Source: DASYXT01 sp035934555 (lineage in GTDB: Bacteria > Verrucomicrobiota > Verrucomicrobiia > Limisphaerales > UBA8199). Taken from it: a stretch of DNA of 64,000 nucleotides. Each line of letters opens with the position of its first letter. Position 1 is the first letter of the stretch. Position numbers and translations under genes: made by a program. The stretch spans positions 1-64,000 of the forward strand of contig DASYXT010000128.1 in NCBI GenBank assembly GCA_035934555.1. The letters run 5' to 3'. Positions 16,764-24,990 of this stretch are shown here, piece after piece. Below the pieces are notes generated by a model, which was not told where the DNA came from, did not search any database, and was given only the letters and a program-made list of their open reading frames with translations.

Positions 16764-17699
16764 ATGAAGCCAGAATCTACGCCTGCGGCGGCTGCGCGAT
16801 GGATTTGGAAACGCCTCCAGGGCCGCACGCCCATTCCGGTCACGGCTACCGCCAGCATTTCTGGAACGCAAATCTCAGCCGGCGAGAATACTGCCTCAAC
16901 CACCCCAGGCATAGTTCTGCACAACTCCGGCTATTGCCCGACCTGCGACCGCCAGGTGATGTTTGAAGCCAAACATCCGTGGCTGCGGGACAATTACCTG
17001 TGTTCGTCCTGCGGCAGCATACCCCGCGAACGCGCGCTCATGCACACGCTGGCGACCTGGTTTCCAAACTGGCGCGACCTGGTGATCCACGAATCCTCGC
17101 CCTGTGGTCGCGGCGCCAGCGTGCGGCTCGCGCGCGAGTGCCGCGGCTATCTCCCCAGCCAACTTTTCCCAAATATCCCTCGGGGCGACACCTCGTTTGG
17201 CGTTCGCAGCGAGGACCTTGAAGCCTTAACCTTCCCCGATGCGAGCGTGGACATCCATATCACCCAGGATGTGCTGGAACACTTGCTGCACCCTGATCGT
17301 GCTTTTCGCGAACTGGCTCGCACCTTGCGCCCCGGCGGCGCTCATATCTTCACTGCGCCGCTGGTGAACAAGCTGCGACCATCCCGGTTCCGCGTTGAAG
17401 CCCAGCCAGACGGCACGGTGCGGCACCTTGAGCCCCCGGCTTATCATGGTAACCCCCTCAGCCCGGATGGCTCGCTCGTCACAGTCGATTGGGGTTATGA
17501 CATCTGCCGGTATATCCTCGAAAGCAGCGGTTTGTTTACTCAAATCGTTTACCTGGATGACCTGAGCCGCGGCATCCGCGCCGAATACATCGAGGTGCTG
17601 GTCACGCTCAAGCCAGCTTCAGGGAATGTGCCCGGCACTTCGCAAAGCAGCGGGATCAGCGGATTCGAGCACAAACGGCTGGGCCAGAAATTGGCGTGA
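16764..17699 (+). CDS. SAM-dependent methyltransferase with zinc-ribbon-like N-terminus
   Basis: 311 residues. Near residue 57 two CxxC pairs (YCPTC and LCSSC, about 27 residues apart) look like a zinc ribbon, followed by IPRERALM. The class I methyltransferase core is partial at its glycine loop but clear at DIHITQDVLEHLLHPDRAF, LARTLRPGGAHIFTAP and the C-terminal strands. Proteins of this layout occur in sugar-modification loci, where they methylate sugars or lipid carriers. The substrate here is unknown. The last 27 codons overlap the end of the convergent GT2 gene and are the plus-strand reading of the repeated segment at 17638-17692, so the tail may be acquired. Confidence 0.85.
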   Translation: MKPESTPAAAARWIWKRLQGRTPIPVTATASISGTQISAGENTASTTPGIVLHNSGYCPTCDRQVMFEAKHPWLRDNYLCSSCGSIPRERALMHTLATWFPNWRDLVIHESSPCGRGASVRLARECRGYLPSQLFPNIPRGDTSFGVRSEDLEALTFPDASVDIHITQDVLEHLLHPDRAFRELARTLRPGGAHIFTAPLVNKLRPSRFRVEAQPDGTVRHLEPPAYHGNPLSPDGSLVTVDWGYDICRYILESSGLFTQIVYLDDLSRGIRAEYIEVLVTLKPASGNVPGTSQSSGISGFEHKRLGQKLA

Positions 17700-18554
17700 G
17701 GCCACCGAAATGCCCAAGTACTGCCGGTGCTTGCGCCACGCGGCCGAATCCGGCCCCTGAAGACACGCCAGCGCGCCGTACCAACGCTGGCGAAAACCCG
17801 CCCGCAACCGGTCGCGCCTGACCAACTTCAACACGTCTTCCGCTGGATAGTGCTTAGACCAGAACCGGAAGATGCCCCGCACGCGCCGCAACGAGGTTTG
17901 GTACGGATCGCACCCCTCCTCGCTGGCAAAGCCAATGTGCTTCACCACCACCTCGGGAATAAAACCGATTTCCCAACCCTGTTGCCGGATACGCAAACAC
18001 AGATCGGTCTCTTCGCTGGTAAGAAAAAATCCCGGATCAAACCCTTCCACCGTCGCGAACACCTCACGGCGGATGAACATGCTGGCGCCGAGCACCCACG
18101 CGATCTTTCCCGGTAGCCGTGAGAACTCGCAGCGCACGTGGTGCTGGTCGGGGTAACACGGCGAGGGCCAGCTCTCACCACTCCCATCCGGTTCGGTCAC
18201 CCGTGTCCCCGCTAACCCCCACTCCGGATGCCGTTCCATCGCTCGGCAAAGCTCCGCCAGGCTGTCCTTGGCCGTCAATGACGCATCCGGGTTGAGCATG
18301 AAAACAAACCGGCCATGGCTCGCCGAGAACCCCTGGTTGCAACCCCTGCCGAAGCCAATGTTTTCCTGGTTGGCGAACAACCTTACTCGCCCGTCATACG
18401 CACGAACCACCTCAATCGTGCTGTCAGAACTGGCGTTGTCCACCAACAGCACTTCAAACCCCACACCCTGCTGGCGCAGAATCGAATCCAGACACTCGCG
18501 AATGCACCGCGACGAGTTGAACGTTACGATAATTATGCTGATGTCTAATCCCAT
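17619..18554 (-). CDS. Family 2 glycosyltransferase (rhamnosyltransferase-like)
   Basis: 311 residues, cytoplasmic or membrane-associated. It adds a sugar from a nucleotide donor to a growing glycan. The GT2 fold is plain: SIIIVTFNSSRCIRECLDSI, LVDNASSDSTIEVV, NIGFGRGCNQGF, FMLNPDASL with the metal-binding aspartate, GASMFIRREVF, and SEETDLCLRIRQQGWEI. This is the WbbL/RfbF-like dTDP-rhamnosyltransferase pattern, though the donor is inferred. It converges on the methyltransferase gene with an 81-bp 3' overlap, which is large for bacteria. The ATG at 18554 has no strong ribosome site. Confidence 0.92.
   Translation of the reverse strand: MGLDISIIIVTFNSSRCIRECLDSILRQQGVGFEVLLVDNASSDSTIEVVRAYDGRVRLFANQENIGFGRGCNQGFSASHGRFVFMLNPDASLTAKDSLAELCRAMERHPEWGLAGTRVTEPDGSGESWPSPCYPDQHHVRCEFSRLPGKIAWVLGASMFIRREVFATVEGFDPGFFLTSEETDLCLRIRQQGWEIGFIPEVVVKHIGFASEEGCDPYQTSLRRVRGIFRFWSKHYPAEDVLKLVRRDRLRAGFRQRWYGALACLQGPDSAAWRKHRQYLGISVASRQFLAQPFVLESADPAALRSAGHIP
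17638..17692. repeat. Direct repeat flanking the methyltransferase gene, right copy
   Basis: ACTTCGCAAAGCAGCGGGAT then CAGCGGATTCGAGCACA is the partner of 16624-16677, about 1015 bp away in the same orientation. It codes at once for the C-terminus of the GT2 gene (minus strand) and the C-terminus of the methyltransferase (plus strand). Confidence 0.6.
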
Positions 18555-18671
18555 GAATTCCGCGCGGCCCAGGCTGACCCCGCGACGGCGTTGAAACTAG
18601 AATTCGGATGGGTGCTTGTCAAACCATGTCCGCGCTGGGAGAGCGCAGCAGCTTTAACCGTACTTTCCCGT

Positions 18672-18690
18672 AATTACTTCGGTAATTTTC
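18672..18690 (+). other. Short UUCG hairpin upstream of lepB
   Basis: AATTAC-TTCG-GTAATT followed by TTC makes a 6-bp stem with a stable tetraloop, 45 bp before the signal peptidase ATG. It is too weak for a sure terminator. It could sit in the lepB leader. Confidence 0.3.
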
Positions 18691-18734
18691 ACCCTTGTTG
18701 TGCATCAAGCTGCCGTTTATTAATGCCTTAACAA

Positions 18735-19307
18735 ATGAGCGGTGAAACGCCAGTGCCCAGTCCCGAGTCCGTCTCACAAATTGACCTGGGCCTGTTGGCC
18801 AGGCCCTCGGGTCCACGTCGTTGGCTCCAGCAGCTCAGCCAGGCCCTGCTCATCGCCGTGCTGGCCTTTGCCGCTTACCTCTTCATTACCCATTTCTTCC
18901 TGCAATCGGTTCGCGTCGTCGGAATCAGCATGGACCCTACTCTGCACGATTCGCAGCGCTACCTGCTCAATCGTTGGGTGTTTTACCTGCGCTCCCCGCG
19001 GCGGGAAGACATTGTCGTGCTGCGCGACCCGACCGATCAGGGCTTCGCCGTCAAACGCGTCGTGGGCATGCCCGGCGACTCGGTGGATCTCAAAGACGGT
19101 TGCATTTACATCAACGGCCACAAGCTCGACGAACCCTACTTGCGCCCCGGCACCCCGACTTTCACCACCCTCGGGCAGAACGAACAATGGTTTCAATGCG
19201 CCGCCGACCAATACTTCGTGCTGGGCGATAACCGCAATCGCTCTATTGACAGCCGCGCTTACGGCCCCATCCGCCGCGCCAATATTCTCGGCTTGATTGT
19301 TCGCTAG
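18735..19307 (+). CDS. lepB: Signal peptidase I
   Basis: Inner-membrane serine protease that removes signal peptides from exported proteins on the periplasmic side. 190 residues, with one N-terminal membrane segment (LLIAVLAFAAYLFITHFFL). The catalytic pair is Ser65 in GISMDPTL and Lys107 in FAVKRVVGMPGD. LGDNRNRSIDSR is the third family box. It is short, like Gram-positive SipS-type enzymes, and lacks the second membrane segment and long insert of E. coli LepB. It follows the glycan locus but is not clearly part of it. A composite repeat comes right after the stop. Confidence 0.95.
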   Translation: MSGETPVPSPESVSQIDLGLLARPSGPRRWLQQLSQALLIAVLAFAAYLFITHFFLQSVRVVGISMDPTLHDSQRYLLNRWVFYLRSPRREDIVVLRDPTDQGFAVKRVVGMPGDSVDLKDGCIYINGHKLDEPYLRPGTPTFTTLGQNEQWFQCAADQYFVLGDNRNRSIDSRAYGPIRRANILGLIVR

Positions 19308-19320
19308 TTCGCACCGTCGG

Positions 19321-19418
19321 CCGAGCACGGACATTACTGCCTGACATTCTGTCCGCAGCAACGTACTGCCCCTGAAACCGTCAGCCAATCCGATGCGGAC
19401 AGAAATGTTCGCGCTCCG
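19321..19418. repeat. Composite hairpin repeat, copy 4 (GGACA variant)
   Basis: Left end CCGAGCACGGACATTACTGC, then TGACATTCTGTCCGCAGCAAC; right end GATGCGGACAGAAATGTTCG then CGCTCCGG. Both ends carry GGACA/TGTCC stems instead of the GGACT/AGTCC of most copies, so pairing is kept through changes on both sides. One G-U type pair remains (GTTCGC). Confidence 0.8.
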
Positions 19419-19575
19419 GAGCTCCCTCGACCTTCACCGATCTTCCGCGCCGCTGATTTTCCCATTGCCTCTCGCCCCGTTTGCGTTAAAGTTTCCCTAA
19501 CGCCTCCGGCTGCCTTGCCAAAGCGGCTTGGTCCCGGGCACCGGTAGCGTCAGGGCAGTTGCAGTTGCGCGGCGT

Positions 19576-19806
19576 ATGCGAATACTTCTCCAGCAAAAAG
19601 AAACTGGCCTTTACTTCAAGGATATCCAGTCCTGGGTTCGTCAAAGTTCCGACGCGATGGATTTCGTCAGCTCCACGGCTGCCATCGACTTTTGCGTCGC
19701 CAATAAGCTCCCGGGCATCCAACTCGTGCTCAAGTTCGATGAACAGCAGTACGATATCGTCCTGCCCGTCCGCCCGGAAGAACTCGTTCGCCGAGTTGAG
19801 CGTTGA
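19576..19806 (+). CDS. Small conserved hypothetical protein
   Basis: 76 residues from ATG 19576 (MRILLQQKETGLYFKDIQSW). The longer frame from GTG 19528 adds low-complexity residues and is unlikely. It has the look of a short alpha/beta domain (DAMDFVSSTAAIDFCVAN, GIQLVLKFDEQQYDIVLPV). I recall similar short proteins in Verrucomicrobia but can name no function. It lies alone between lepB and bioB. Confidence 0.65.
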   Translation: MRILLQQKETGLYFKDIQSWVRQSSDAMDFVSSTAAIDFCVANKLPGIQLVLKFDEQQYDIVLPVRPEELVRRVER

Positions 19807-19825
19807 TCAGCGCCAATTCATGAAG

Positions 19826-19900
19826 GGGCGGGGACGACCTCATCTCCGCGACGCCGGGAAATCTATTACGGCTCGCAGCGACGAGGCCGTCCCGTCCTGA
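19826..19900. repeat. Imperfect inverted repeat downstream of the small protein
   Basis: GGCGGGGACGACCTCATC near 19826 is mirrored by GACGAGGCCGTCCCGTCC ending near 19900, with two mismatches and a centre of about 35 bp. It follows the small gene by about 20 bp and could be a terminator-like or dispersed element. It is unrelated to the other repeat families here. Confidence 0.55.
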
Positions 19901-19980
19901 TGTGACCAGGTTCAAGAATTTACCTTGCTGATTGGTGAACCACTTGACCCGGCGGCGCGCTGACCCTTACGCTGTCAACC

Positions 19981-21045
19981 ATGAGCACGGAACCCTTTGA
20001 CGGCACGCATTCTTCCCGTATCGCACAGCTAGGCCGCCGTGTGCTGGCCGGTGGCGCATTGGACCGCCCCGAGGCGCATTGGCTGCTGGGCCTTGAAAAC
20101 AGCGCGGACATCATGGAGCTGCTGAGCTGGGCCAACCGCGTGCGCGAACACTTTAAGGGCAACAAGATTCACCTGTGCTCGATCGTCAATGTCAAAGCCG
20201 GCGGTTGTTCCGAGAATTGCCGGTTCTGCTCCCAATCGGCCTCTTACAATACCGAATCGCCACGCTACGGACTGCTCCCCGCCGAACCTGTGCAGACGGC
20301 GGCGGCGGAGGCCCGCGAACGAGGTGTGACCGCGCTGGGCCTGGTGGCGGCCTGGCGTGGCATCGAAGAGGGTCCGGTGTTGGATGAAATCTGCCACCGG
20401 TTGGAAGAGTTGAAAGCCGCAGGCCAAACGCGGCCGGATGCTTCCCTCGGGCTCATCAGCAATCCGGCGGTCGCCCGGCGCCTGCAAGCTGCGGGCCTGG
20501 AATGTTATAACCACAACCTGGAGACCTCGCGCCGGTTTTTTCCACAGGTGTGCACCACCCACTCTTATGACGAGCGCCTGGAAACCATTCGGCATCTGCA
20601 AGCAGCCGGCATCAAGATTTGCTCAGGCGGCATTCTCGGCATGGGCGAAACCCGGGAGGACCGGCTGGAGCTGGCCTTGGCGCTGCGCGAAATCGGGGCG
20701 AACGTCGTCCCGATCAATATTCTCAACCCTATTCCGGGCACACCGTTTGCCAATCGCAAGCCGCTGCCCCCGCTGGAGATTCTGCAAACCATTGCGGTGT
20801 TCCGTCTGCTGCTGCCGCGGCAGGAGATCATGGTCGCCGGCGGCCGGACCGTCAATCTGCGCGACTTGCAACCCTTCATCTTCCTGGCCGGTGCCAGCGC
20901 GCTGATGGTCGGCAACTACCTGACCACGTTGAACCAGCCGGTCGAGAAAGATTTGCAAATGCTGCGCGACCTGGGCTTAGACCCGAACTGGGACAAACAC
21001 GGTTTTAGTGACCAAACAGCGAACGCGGCGCAAGTCTCAACCTGA
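19981..21045 (+). CDS. bioB: Biotin synthase
   Basis: Radical SAM enzyme that inserts sulfur into dethiobiotin, the last step of biotin synthesis. The 354-residue length is normal. The iron-sulfur cluster motif is Cys76, Cys80 and Cys83 in GGCSENCRFC. IVNVKAGG, CYNHNLETS, KICSGGILGMGE, NILNPIPGTP and the R-containing GRTVNLRD block, which holds a cluster ligand arginine in the family, are all present. No other bio gene is in the window. Its last 38 bases overlap the start of the sulfatase gene in another frame, implying one transcript. Confidence 0.97.
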   Translation: MSTEPFDGTHSSRIAQLGRRVLAGGALDRPEAHWLLGLENSADIMELLSWANRVREHFKGNKIHLCSIVNVKAGGCSENCRFCSQSASYNTESPRYGLLPAEPVQTAAAEARERGVTALGLVAAWRGIEEGPVLDEICHRLEELKAAGQTRPDASLGLISNPAVARRLQAAGLECYNHNLETSRRFFPQVCTTHSYDERLETIRHLQAAGIKICSGGILGMGETREDRLELALALREIGANVVPINILNPIPGTPFANRKPLPPLEILQTIAVFRLLLPRQEIMVAGGRTVNLRDLQPFIFLAGASALMVGNYLTTLNQPVEKDLQMLRDLGLDPNWDKHGFSDQTANAAQVST

Positions 21046-22525
21046 CAACTTGAGAACCTCCTTGCTCGCCTTCGCGCTGCTGTCCGGTCTCGCCCTTTCG
21101 AGCCGCGCAGCCGCCCTCCACGAACCGCTCCCCAACATTGTCGTCATTTTGACCGACGACCAAGGCTACGCCGACGTGGGCGTTTTTGGCGCTAAAGGGT
21201 TTGCCACACCCAATCTGGACCGACTGGCGTCGCAGGGTTGTGTGTTCCGCAATTTCCATGTGGCGCAGCCCATTTGCTCGGCATCGCGTTGCGCGCTGTT
21301 GACCGGCTGTTACCCGAATCGCGTTGGCATCCATGGCGCGCTTTTCCCCGGCTCCAAAATCGGCATCAGCAGCAAGGAAATGACTCTGGCCGAATTAGTG
21401 AAGCAGCGAGGCTACGCCACCGCCATTTTCGGCAAGTGGCACCTCGGCGACGCGCCGCAGTTCCTGCCTCTTCACCATGGGTTCGACGAGTATTTCGGCC
21501 TGCCGTACTCGAACGATATGTGGCCGAAGCAAGCGGATAAAATCAAACTCCCGGCCAATTCGGCTAAACGCAAGGACGGCTTCCCCGACCTGGTCATGTT
21601 CGACGGTGACAAGGTCGTTATCCCGCAAATCACGCACGCCGACCAAAACCAGCTCACGACCTGGTACACCGAACACGCCGTCAGTTTTATCGAACGGCAC
21701 AAATCTGAGCCGTTCTTCCTGTATCTGGCCCACAACATGCCGCACGTGCCGCTGCACGTCAGTGACAAGTTCCGCGGCAAAACCAAACGCGGCTTGTATG
21801 GCGATGTCATTGAAGAAATCGATTGGTCGGTTGGCCAGGTCATGGACGCGCTCCACCGTGCCGGCATCGAGGACCGCACCTGGGTCATCTTCACTTCGGA
21901 CAATGGGCCGTGGCTCTCTTATGGCGACCACGCCGGCTCGGCCTACCCATTGCGTGAGGGCAAAATGACCAACTGGGAAGGCGGCACTCGCGAGCCCTGC
22001 ATTATGCGCTGGCCAGGCAAAATTCCCGCCGGCACCGAGAGCTGGCAAATGCTGATGACCATTGACCTGTTCCCAACCATTGCCGATTTAATTGGCGCTC
22101 CCCTGCCCCACCATAAGATCGATGGCTTGGATGTCTGGCCCATCATTTCGCACCAATCCAACGCACAGAACCCGCACGAGGCGTACTGGTTTTATTTTGG
22201 CGTTAACCAGCTCCAGGCCGTCGTCACGAGCGATGGCCGGTGGAAACTTCAATTGCCTCATACCTACGTCACTCTGGCAGGCAAGCCGGGTGGCCACGGT
22301 GGCCAGGCGGTCCCTTATGAACAACGCGAGCTTAAGACCGCCGAGCTCTACGACCTCATCAACGATATCAGCGAGACCAAAGACGTCTCAGCCGCACACC
22401 CCGAGCTGGTCCAGCAGTTGCAAGCAGAAGCCGAAAAGGCCCGCGCCGAACTCGGCGACGGCCTGACAAAGCGCAAAGGCGCTGGCACTCGCCAACCCGG
22501 CCGCGTCGGCCAACCCAATTCCTGA
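21008..22525 (+). CDS. Secreted arylsulfatase (type I, formylglycine dependent)
   Basis: Hydrolyses sulfate esters, here probably of sulfated polysaccharides, outside the cytoplasm. After a basic start (TKQRTRRKSQ) comes the hydrophobic core LLAFALLSGLALSSRAAA. The metal site opens with ILTDDQGYADVG. The cysteine to be converted to formylglycine is Cys90 in the CSASR motif (C-x-A-x-R variant of C-x-P-x-R), followed by LLTGCYPNRVGIHG. GKWHLGD, the lysine/histidine block, and FTSDNGP are present. 505 residues is typical. The start is GTG 21008, inside bioB; a TTG near 21051 would give a shorter n-region. No sulfatase-maturing enzyme gene is nearby. Confidence 0.92.
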   Translation: MTKQRTRRKSQPDNLRTSLLAFALLSGLALSSRAAALHEPLPNIVVILTDDQGYADVGVFGAKGFATPNLDRLASQGCVFRNFHVAQPICSASRCALLTGCYPNRVGIHGALFPGSKIGISSKEMTLAELVKQRGYATAIFGKWHLGDAPQFLPLHHGFDEYFGLPYSNDMWPKQADKIKLPANSAKRKDGFPDLVMFDGDKVVIPQITHADQNQLTTWYTEHAVSFIERHKSEPFFLYLAHNMPHVPLHVSDKFRGKTKRGLYGDVIEEIDWSVGQVMDALHRAGIEDRTWVIFTSDNGPWLSYGDHAGSAYPLREGKMTNWEGGTREPCIMRWPGKIPAGTESWQMLMTIDLFPTIADLIGAPLPHHKIDGLDVWPIISHQSNAQNPHEAYWFYFGVNQLQAVVTSDGRWKLQLPHTYVTLAGKPGGHGGQAVPYEQRELKTAELYDLINDISETKDVSAAHPELVQQLQAEAEKARAELGDGLTKRKGAGTRQPGRVGQPNS

Positions 22526-22538
22526 TCCACACTCCCGC

Positions 22539-23165
22539 TTAGCCTCGCAGATACTTCACCACCGCCTCCGTGCGGGAATGGACATGCAGTTTCTCGTACA
22601 CCGTGCGCACATAACTTCGCACCGTATCGATGCTGATTTTCATGCGGTCGGCGATTTCCTTATACGCATAACCCTGGGCCAGTTGGTCCAGAAACTCCCG
22701 TTCCCCCGGTGTCAGGCGCGACACGGCCGAATCGCCTTCGCCCGGCCGCGAAAAGAATTGCACCAGGCGCCGCGCCAATTGCGGCGTCATCGGTGACCCC
22801 CCGTTATACACGTCGCGAATCGCCTCGAGCAATTTGGCCGAAGCGGTGCGCTTGAGTAAGTAGCCGCTGGCGCCCGCTTTGAGTGAATTAAATAGCGAAT
22901 CGCTGTCCTCGTAAACCGTCAGCATCAGGAACTGCACCGTGGGCAACGCCGTCTTAAGCTGGCGCACGCATTCGACACCGTTGACCCCGGGCAGATTGAT
23001 ATCCATCAGCACCACGTCGGGCGGGCGGCGGGGGATTTCTCTCAGAGCGGACTCACCATCCGGATAATCGCCGGCGAGACGCAGCGCGGGCGCCCGCCGA
23101 ATTAAAGCGCCAAGACTGGAGCGAATGCCCTCGTCATCTTCTACCAAAGCTACTTTGATCGGCAT
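22539..23165 (-). CDS. NarL/LuxR-type response regulator
   Basis: 208 residues from ATG 23165 (MPIKVALVEDDEG). The earlier start at 23309 adds residues unlike a receiver domain. The receiver domain has acidic residues VEDDEG, phosphoacceptor Asp55 in VLMDINLPG, a Thr in LTVYEDS, and Lys in YLLKRTASAK. The C-terminal HTH (SRLTPGEREFLDQLAQGYAY, then KEIADRMKISIDTVRSYV) is of LuxR type and should bind DNA after phosphorylation. No kinase is adjacent. Kinases with a HisKA_3 domain, like the one at 59527, usually pair with this type. It is divergent from the receiver-only gene at 23342. Confidence 0.93.
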   Translation of the reverse strand: MPIKVALVEDDEGIRSSLGALIRRAPALRLAGDYPDGESALREIPRRPPDVVLMDINLPGVNGVECVRQLKTALPTVQFLMLTVYEDSDSLFNSLKAGASGYLLKRTASAKLLEAIRDVYNGGSPMTPQLARRLVQFFSRPGEGDSAVSRLTPGEREFLDQLAQGYAYKEIADRMKISIDTVRSYVRTVYEKLHVHSRTEAVVKYLRG

Positions 23166-23341
23166 GTCGTCAGCCAGTCGGGCGCTCACGTCTGGTACAT
23201 CGCATAAACCCAGTCGCGGCCACAACCGCATGAATGTGCGGCCGAAACGGCCCGGGCTCAAGCATGCGCGGAGGATTTGTGACCCGTTCTTAACCCACTC
23301 GTGACGCACGGTCCAAACGCCTATGGCACAGTGCCCCCATC

Positions 23342-23785
23342 ATGAGAACAAATCAGGACGTTTGCCCGGCCAACCAGGACCAGAAACCGCCGGCGCCTTT
23401 TCTCGCCGGCCAACCCGGTTGCGGAGTCCATCGCGTTTGGCTGGTGGATGATGATGACGAATTCCGCCGGTTATTGGGGCAACTATTGAACACGGTTCGC
23501 GGTATGCGTTGCCCGCGGGGCTTCGCCGCTCCCGAATTGTTGCTCAGTGCGCTCCAGGAAGAGACGCCACCGGAGACAATCCTGCTTGACGTCCACTTGC
23601 GCCATCGCAATGGGATTGATTTCATCCGCCCCATCCGAGCGCTGGCACCCGGCACACGCGTGATCATGCTCTCGACTTTCTATGATTCCGAACACGCCAG
23701 ACGCGCCTTGCACGCGGGCGCCTACCGCTTCCTGGTCAAGACCTCGAGTATTGGCGAAATTGTCCAGCAGATTCTCGAAAACTGA
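23342..23785 (+). CDS. Stand-alone receiver domain protein
   Basis: 147 residues. A 30-residue leader is followed by one receiver domain: VWLVDDDDEF acidic pocket, phosphoacceptor Asp83 in ILLDVHLRHRNG, Ser/Thr at 111-112 in MLSTFYDS, and Lys133 in FLVKTSS. No output domain follows, and the frame ends at the natural end of the receiver fold. It may pass phosphate on, act as a phosphate sink, or bind a protein partner. It is divergent from the LuxR-type regulator across 176 bp, so the two may share control. A composite repeat begins 5 bp after the stop. Confidence 0.85.
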   Translation: MRTNQDVCPANQDQKPPAPFLAGQPGCGVHRVWLVDDDDEFRRLLGQLLNTVRGMRCPRGFAAPELLLSALQEETPPETILLDVHLRHRNGIDFIRPIRALAPGTRVIMLSTFYDSEHARRALHAGAYRFLVKTSSIGEIVQQILEN

Positions 23786-23790
23786 GTGCG

Positions 23791-23879
23791 CCGGAGCGCG
23801 GACTTTAGCTTTAGTCCGCAGCAACATCCGAAAATCACGCCCCATCGGAGCTTGCTGCGGACTAAAGTCCGCGCTCCGG
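23791..23879. repeat. Composite hairpin repeat, copy 5 (closest to consensus)
   Basis: Left end CCGGAGCGCGGACTTTAGCT then TTAGTCCGCAGCAA; right end TTGCTGCGGACTAAAGTCCG then CGCTCCGG. The termini are perfect inverted repeats apart from a 5-base insert in the left loop. The central 29 bp are unique. It is placed between the receiver gene and the small membrane protein gene (convergent), a good spot for a terminator. Confidence 0.9.
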
Positions 23880-23896
23880 CCGCCTTCACATGCGAC

Positions 23897-24082
23897 TCAC
23901 AATCGGCGCAACAACCGCCAAGCCCACCACGCCAGGGCGCCGGGCAACAACACCAGCACGCTCATGCCGGCGATAAACAGCAGCGAAGGCGACGACTGCG
24001 GCCACTCGGCAACCGCCCGCCACACGTGCAGCACGGAAAGAATCCCAAACAACGCGCCAGTAGTAATCAAATATGCCTTCAT
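23897..24082 (-). CDS. Small two-helix membrane protein
   Basis: 61 residues from ATG 24082. Two hydrophobic segments (AYLITTGALFGILSVLHVWR and LFIAGMSVLVLLPGALAWWA) are joined by a short hydrophilic loop with WPQSSPS, and the tail RLLRRL is positive. I have seen similar small proteins annotated as conserved hypothetical. Function unknown. It lies 34 bp upstream of the dienelactone hydrolase gene on the same strand, in reading order before it, so they may be co-transcribed. Confidence 0.6.
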   Translation of the reverse strand: MKAYLITTGALFGILSVLHVWRAVAEWPQSSPSLLFIAGMSVLVLLPGALAWWAWRLLRRL

Positions 24083-24116
24083 AATCCGGCGTACTTTGGA
24101 ATGTCAGCAGACAGTC

Positions 24117-24893
24117 TCACTTGAAAATCTCGGCGAAGAACTGTTGCATCGCCGCCCAGGACCGCCGGTCGGCCCGTTCGTTATAGGCCGCGCCTTTGGA
24201 ATTGTCATTGCCCGCGCCCCAATCCGTAAAGGCATGGACTGCGCCGCCGTAAGCGATTAATTGCCAATCCACCCCCGCGTGGCGCATTTCGGCCTCGAAA
24301 GCCTCGACCTCCTTGGGCGGCACATTTGGATCATCGGCGCCATGACACGCCAGGATTTTAGCTTTGATATTCGCCGCATCCTGCGGATTGGGCGTGCTCA
24401 GGCCACCGTGAAAGCTGACGACCCCGGCGATATCGGCTCCGCTGCGCGCCAGCTCAAGGACCGTCGTGCCACCGAAACAATAGCCAATCGCGGCAATGCG
24501 TTTGCGGTCGGTGAGTTCGTCCGCCGCGAGCACGTCCAGCGCCGCCTGAGCGCGCGCGCGCAACAGCCCCCGGTCATTGCGGAATTTCCCGGCCTGGCCC
24601 GCCGCTTCCTGCCGGGTCTTCGGCCGCACGCCTTTGCCATAGATGTCCGCTGCGAATACGTTGTAACCCAGTTTCGCAAGCATTTCAGCGCGTTTGCGCT
24701 CATACTCCGTCAGCCCCATCCATTGGTGCACGACCAACACCCCTGGGCGCTTGCCCACGACTGCGTCATCATACACCGACAGCCCTTCTAGCACCGTTTC
24801 CCCCTGTTTGTATTCGACCGATTTAAAAACAATTTCCGCAGTAGTGTGCGACATAAACATGAACACAGTCAGTATGGTCAGGAGGTTGCGCAT
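24117..24893 (-). CDS. Exported dienelactone hydrolase-family protein
   Basis: Alpha/beta hydrolase of the dienelactone hydrolase family, which cleaves small lactones or esters. 258 residues. Residues 1-19 look like a signal peptide (LLTILTVFMFMSHTTAE), suggesting action outside the cytoplasm. The catalytic triad is visible: nucleophile Cys139 in IGYCFGG, Asp187/188 in CHGADDPNVP, and His220 in GAVHAFTD. The VVHQWMGLTEYERKRAEMLA block is typical. The natural substrate is unknown; no catechol pathway genes are near. It stands downstream of the small membrane protein gene on the same strand. Confidence 0.92.
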   Translation of the reverse strand: MRNLLTILTVFMFMSHTTAEIVFKSVEYKQGETVLEGLSVYDDAVVGKRPGVLVVHQWMGLTEYERKRAEMLAKLGYNVFAADIYGKGVRPKTRQEAAGQAGKFRNDRGLLRARAQAALDVLAADELTDRKRIAAIGYCFGGTTVLELARSGADIAGVVSFHGGLSTPNPQDAANIKAKILACHGADDPNVPPKEVEAFEAEMRHAGVDWQLIAYGGAVHAFTDWGAGNDNSKGAAYNERADRRSWAAMQQFFAEIFK

Positions 24894-24990
24894 CCCAGGT
24901 TCTTACCGCAAAAACCGACGATTTCAAGGCCCATCACCAGCGTATTGGCAGCGTCATGGATTCAGTTGATAGATTGTGAATAACTCGGTC

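Noticed and set aside
16598..16966. Frame starting in the stop of the large membrane protein (ATGA)
   Set aside because: Despite the attractive overlap, it reads through the repeat segment and then overlaps the methyltransferase in another frame with no protein-like pattern.
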